Shown: positions 6,221 through 6,417 of the stretch, in pieces
How the letters are laid out: each line of letters begins with the position of its first letter
Position numbering within the stretch: the first letter of the stretch is position 1
NCBI GenBank assembly: GCA_964461715.1
Contig: CAYWVR010000075.1
Coordinates: 1-6,417, forward strand
DNA from: CAYWVR01 sp964461715
Lineage (GTDB): Bacteria; Planctomycetota; Phycisphaerae; FEN-1346
Reading direction: 5' to 3'
DNA: 6,417 nucleotides
Made by a program: the position numbers and the translations under genes
The notes under the pieces: model-generated
Database searches by the model: none
Seen by the model: the letters and a program-made list of their open reading frames with translations, nothing else
Told to the model about the DNA's origin: nothing

Positions 6221-6226
6221 CTCCTT
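6221..6226 (-). promoter_or_regulatory. Shine-Dalgarno site of the 97-residue secreted protein
   Basis: AAGGAG on the minus strand ends 11 bases before the GTG at 6209. It is the best ribosome binding site in the window and supports translation of this short gene. The rest of the 70-base gap to the upstream gene shows only a GGCCGGCC palindrome at 6272-6279 and no convincing promoter or terminator. Confidence 0.6.
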
Positions 6227-6279
6227 TGCGCGAGATGGGACCTGTGAGGAGGCGAAGGGTTGCGGTAACAGGGCCGGCC

Positions 6280-6417
6280 TCACCCCCTCGAGCGGCTGCG
6301 GATGTTGTCGAGGACGTTCATGAAGTTGATGTAGGAATCGTAGGGCGACTCGTACGGATTGAAGTACTTGTGCACGTCGCCGTCGGCGAACCACTTCGTG
6401 CACATGTAGTAGAAGTG
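6280..6417 (-). CDS. C-terminal fragment of a probable GH57 alpha-amylase family protein (truncated by the window edge)
   Basis: Forty-five codons remain open from the right edge to TGA at 6282-6280. The visible part begins HFYYMCTKWFADGDVHKYF and continues with NPYESPYDSYINFMNVLDN before a short basic tail, RSRSRG. The HFYYM, GDVHKYF.PY and SPYD..INFMNVL pattern matches what I recall of the C-terminus of the GH57 alpha-amylase group that includes the Methanocaldococcus protein. Such enzymes cut internal alpha-1,4 bonds of glycogen or maltodextrins, or act as transferases, in the cytoplasm. The catalytic part is outside the window, so activity cannot be judged. Composition and codon use match the neighbours, and the context of GH15 and GH133 enzymes supports the call. 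Confidence 0.7.
   Translation of the reverse strand, partial: HFYYMCTKWFADGDVHKYFNPYESPYDSYINFMNVLDNIRSRSRG

Noticed and set aside
6044..6403. 119-codon minus-strand frame overlapping the 97-residue protein and the right-edge gene
   Set aside because: It lies in a different frame from both better supported genes, is Arg/Pro/Ser-rich, and has no recognisable motif.
1..6417. tRNA, rRNA, CRISPR array, insertion sequence or attachment site
   Set aside because: I saw no cloverleaf, regularly spaced repeats, transposase or integrase coding sequence, or flanking duplications; gaps between genes are all under 80 bases.

Overview
This is a GC-rich bacterial window (roughly 70% GC by eye) in which every gene I can support is on the minus strand, so the biological reading direction is right to left. 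The content suggests a planctomycete-like organism (Planctomycetota, perhaps a Phycisphaerae-type lineage). The grounds are a small secreted protein with a GYRGDGT motif as in planctomycete PQQ-like beta-propeller proteins, a cytoplasmic glycogen-degradation cluster, and a palindromic extragenic repeat at the left edge. The taxonomic guess is inference only.

Layout from right to left. (i) 6280-6417 holds the last 45 codons of a gene cut by the window edge; its C-terminus resembles the end of GH57 alpha-amylases. (ii) 5916-6209 is a 97-residue secreted protein that looks like the two ends of a PQQ-like propeller protein joined without the middle. (iii) 5839-5915 is a compact regulatory region with an excellent sigma70-type promoter (TTGAAT, 17 bp, TATAAT), two AGGCGCCG boxes flanking the -10, a run of eight G in the leader, and a Shine-Dalgarno site for a GTG start. 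(iv) 3463-5838 is a complete GH15 glucoamylase-type enzyme that continues in frame into a C2H2-like Cys/His motif and a dicluster [4Fe-4S] ferredoxin domain. (v) 1424-3412 is a complete bacterial/archaeal-type glycogen debranching enzyme (GH133). (vi) 63-1427 is an unrecognised secreted/membrane protein whose ATG overlaps the debranching enzyme stop codon (ATGA). (vii) 1-62 is an extragenic repeat with a strong hairpin.

The GH15, debranching and membrane-protein genes are probably one transcript from the promoter at about 5878-5906. GH57 (endo-acting), GH133 (alpha-1,6 branch removal) and GH15 (exo-release of glucose) together would make a complete intracellular pathway from glycogen to free glucose without phosphorylase.

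The most unusual feature is the fusion of a glucan-hydrolysing enzyme with an iron-sulfur electron-carrier domain. All eight cluster cysteines and both catalytic glutamates are intact. It suggests redox control or electron-transfer coupling of glucan breakdown, though the sequence alone does not show which.
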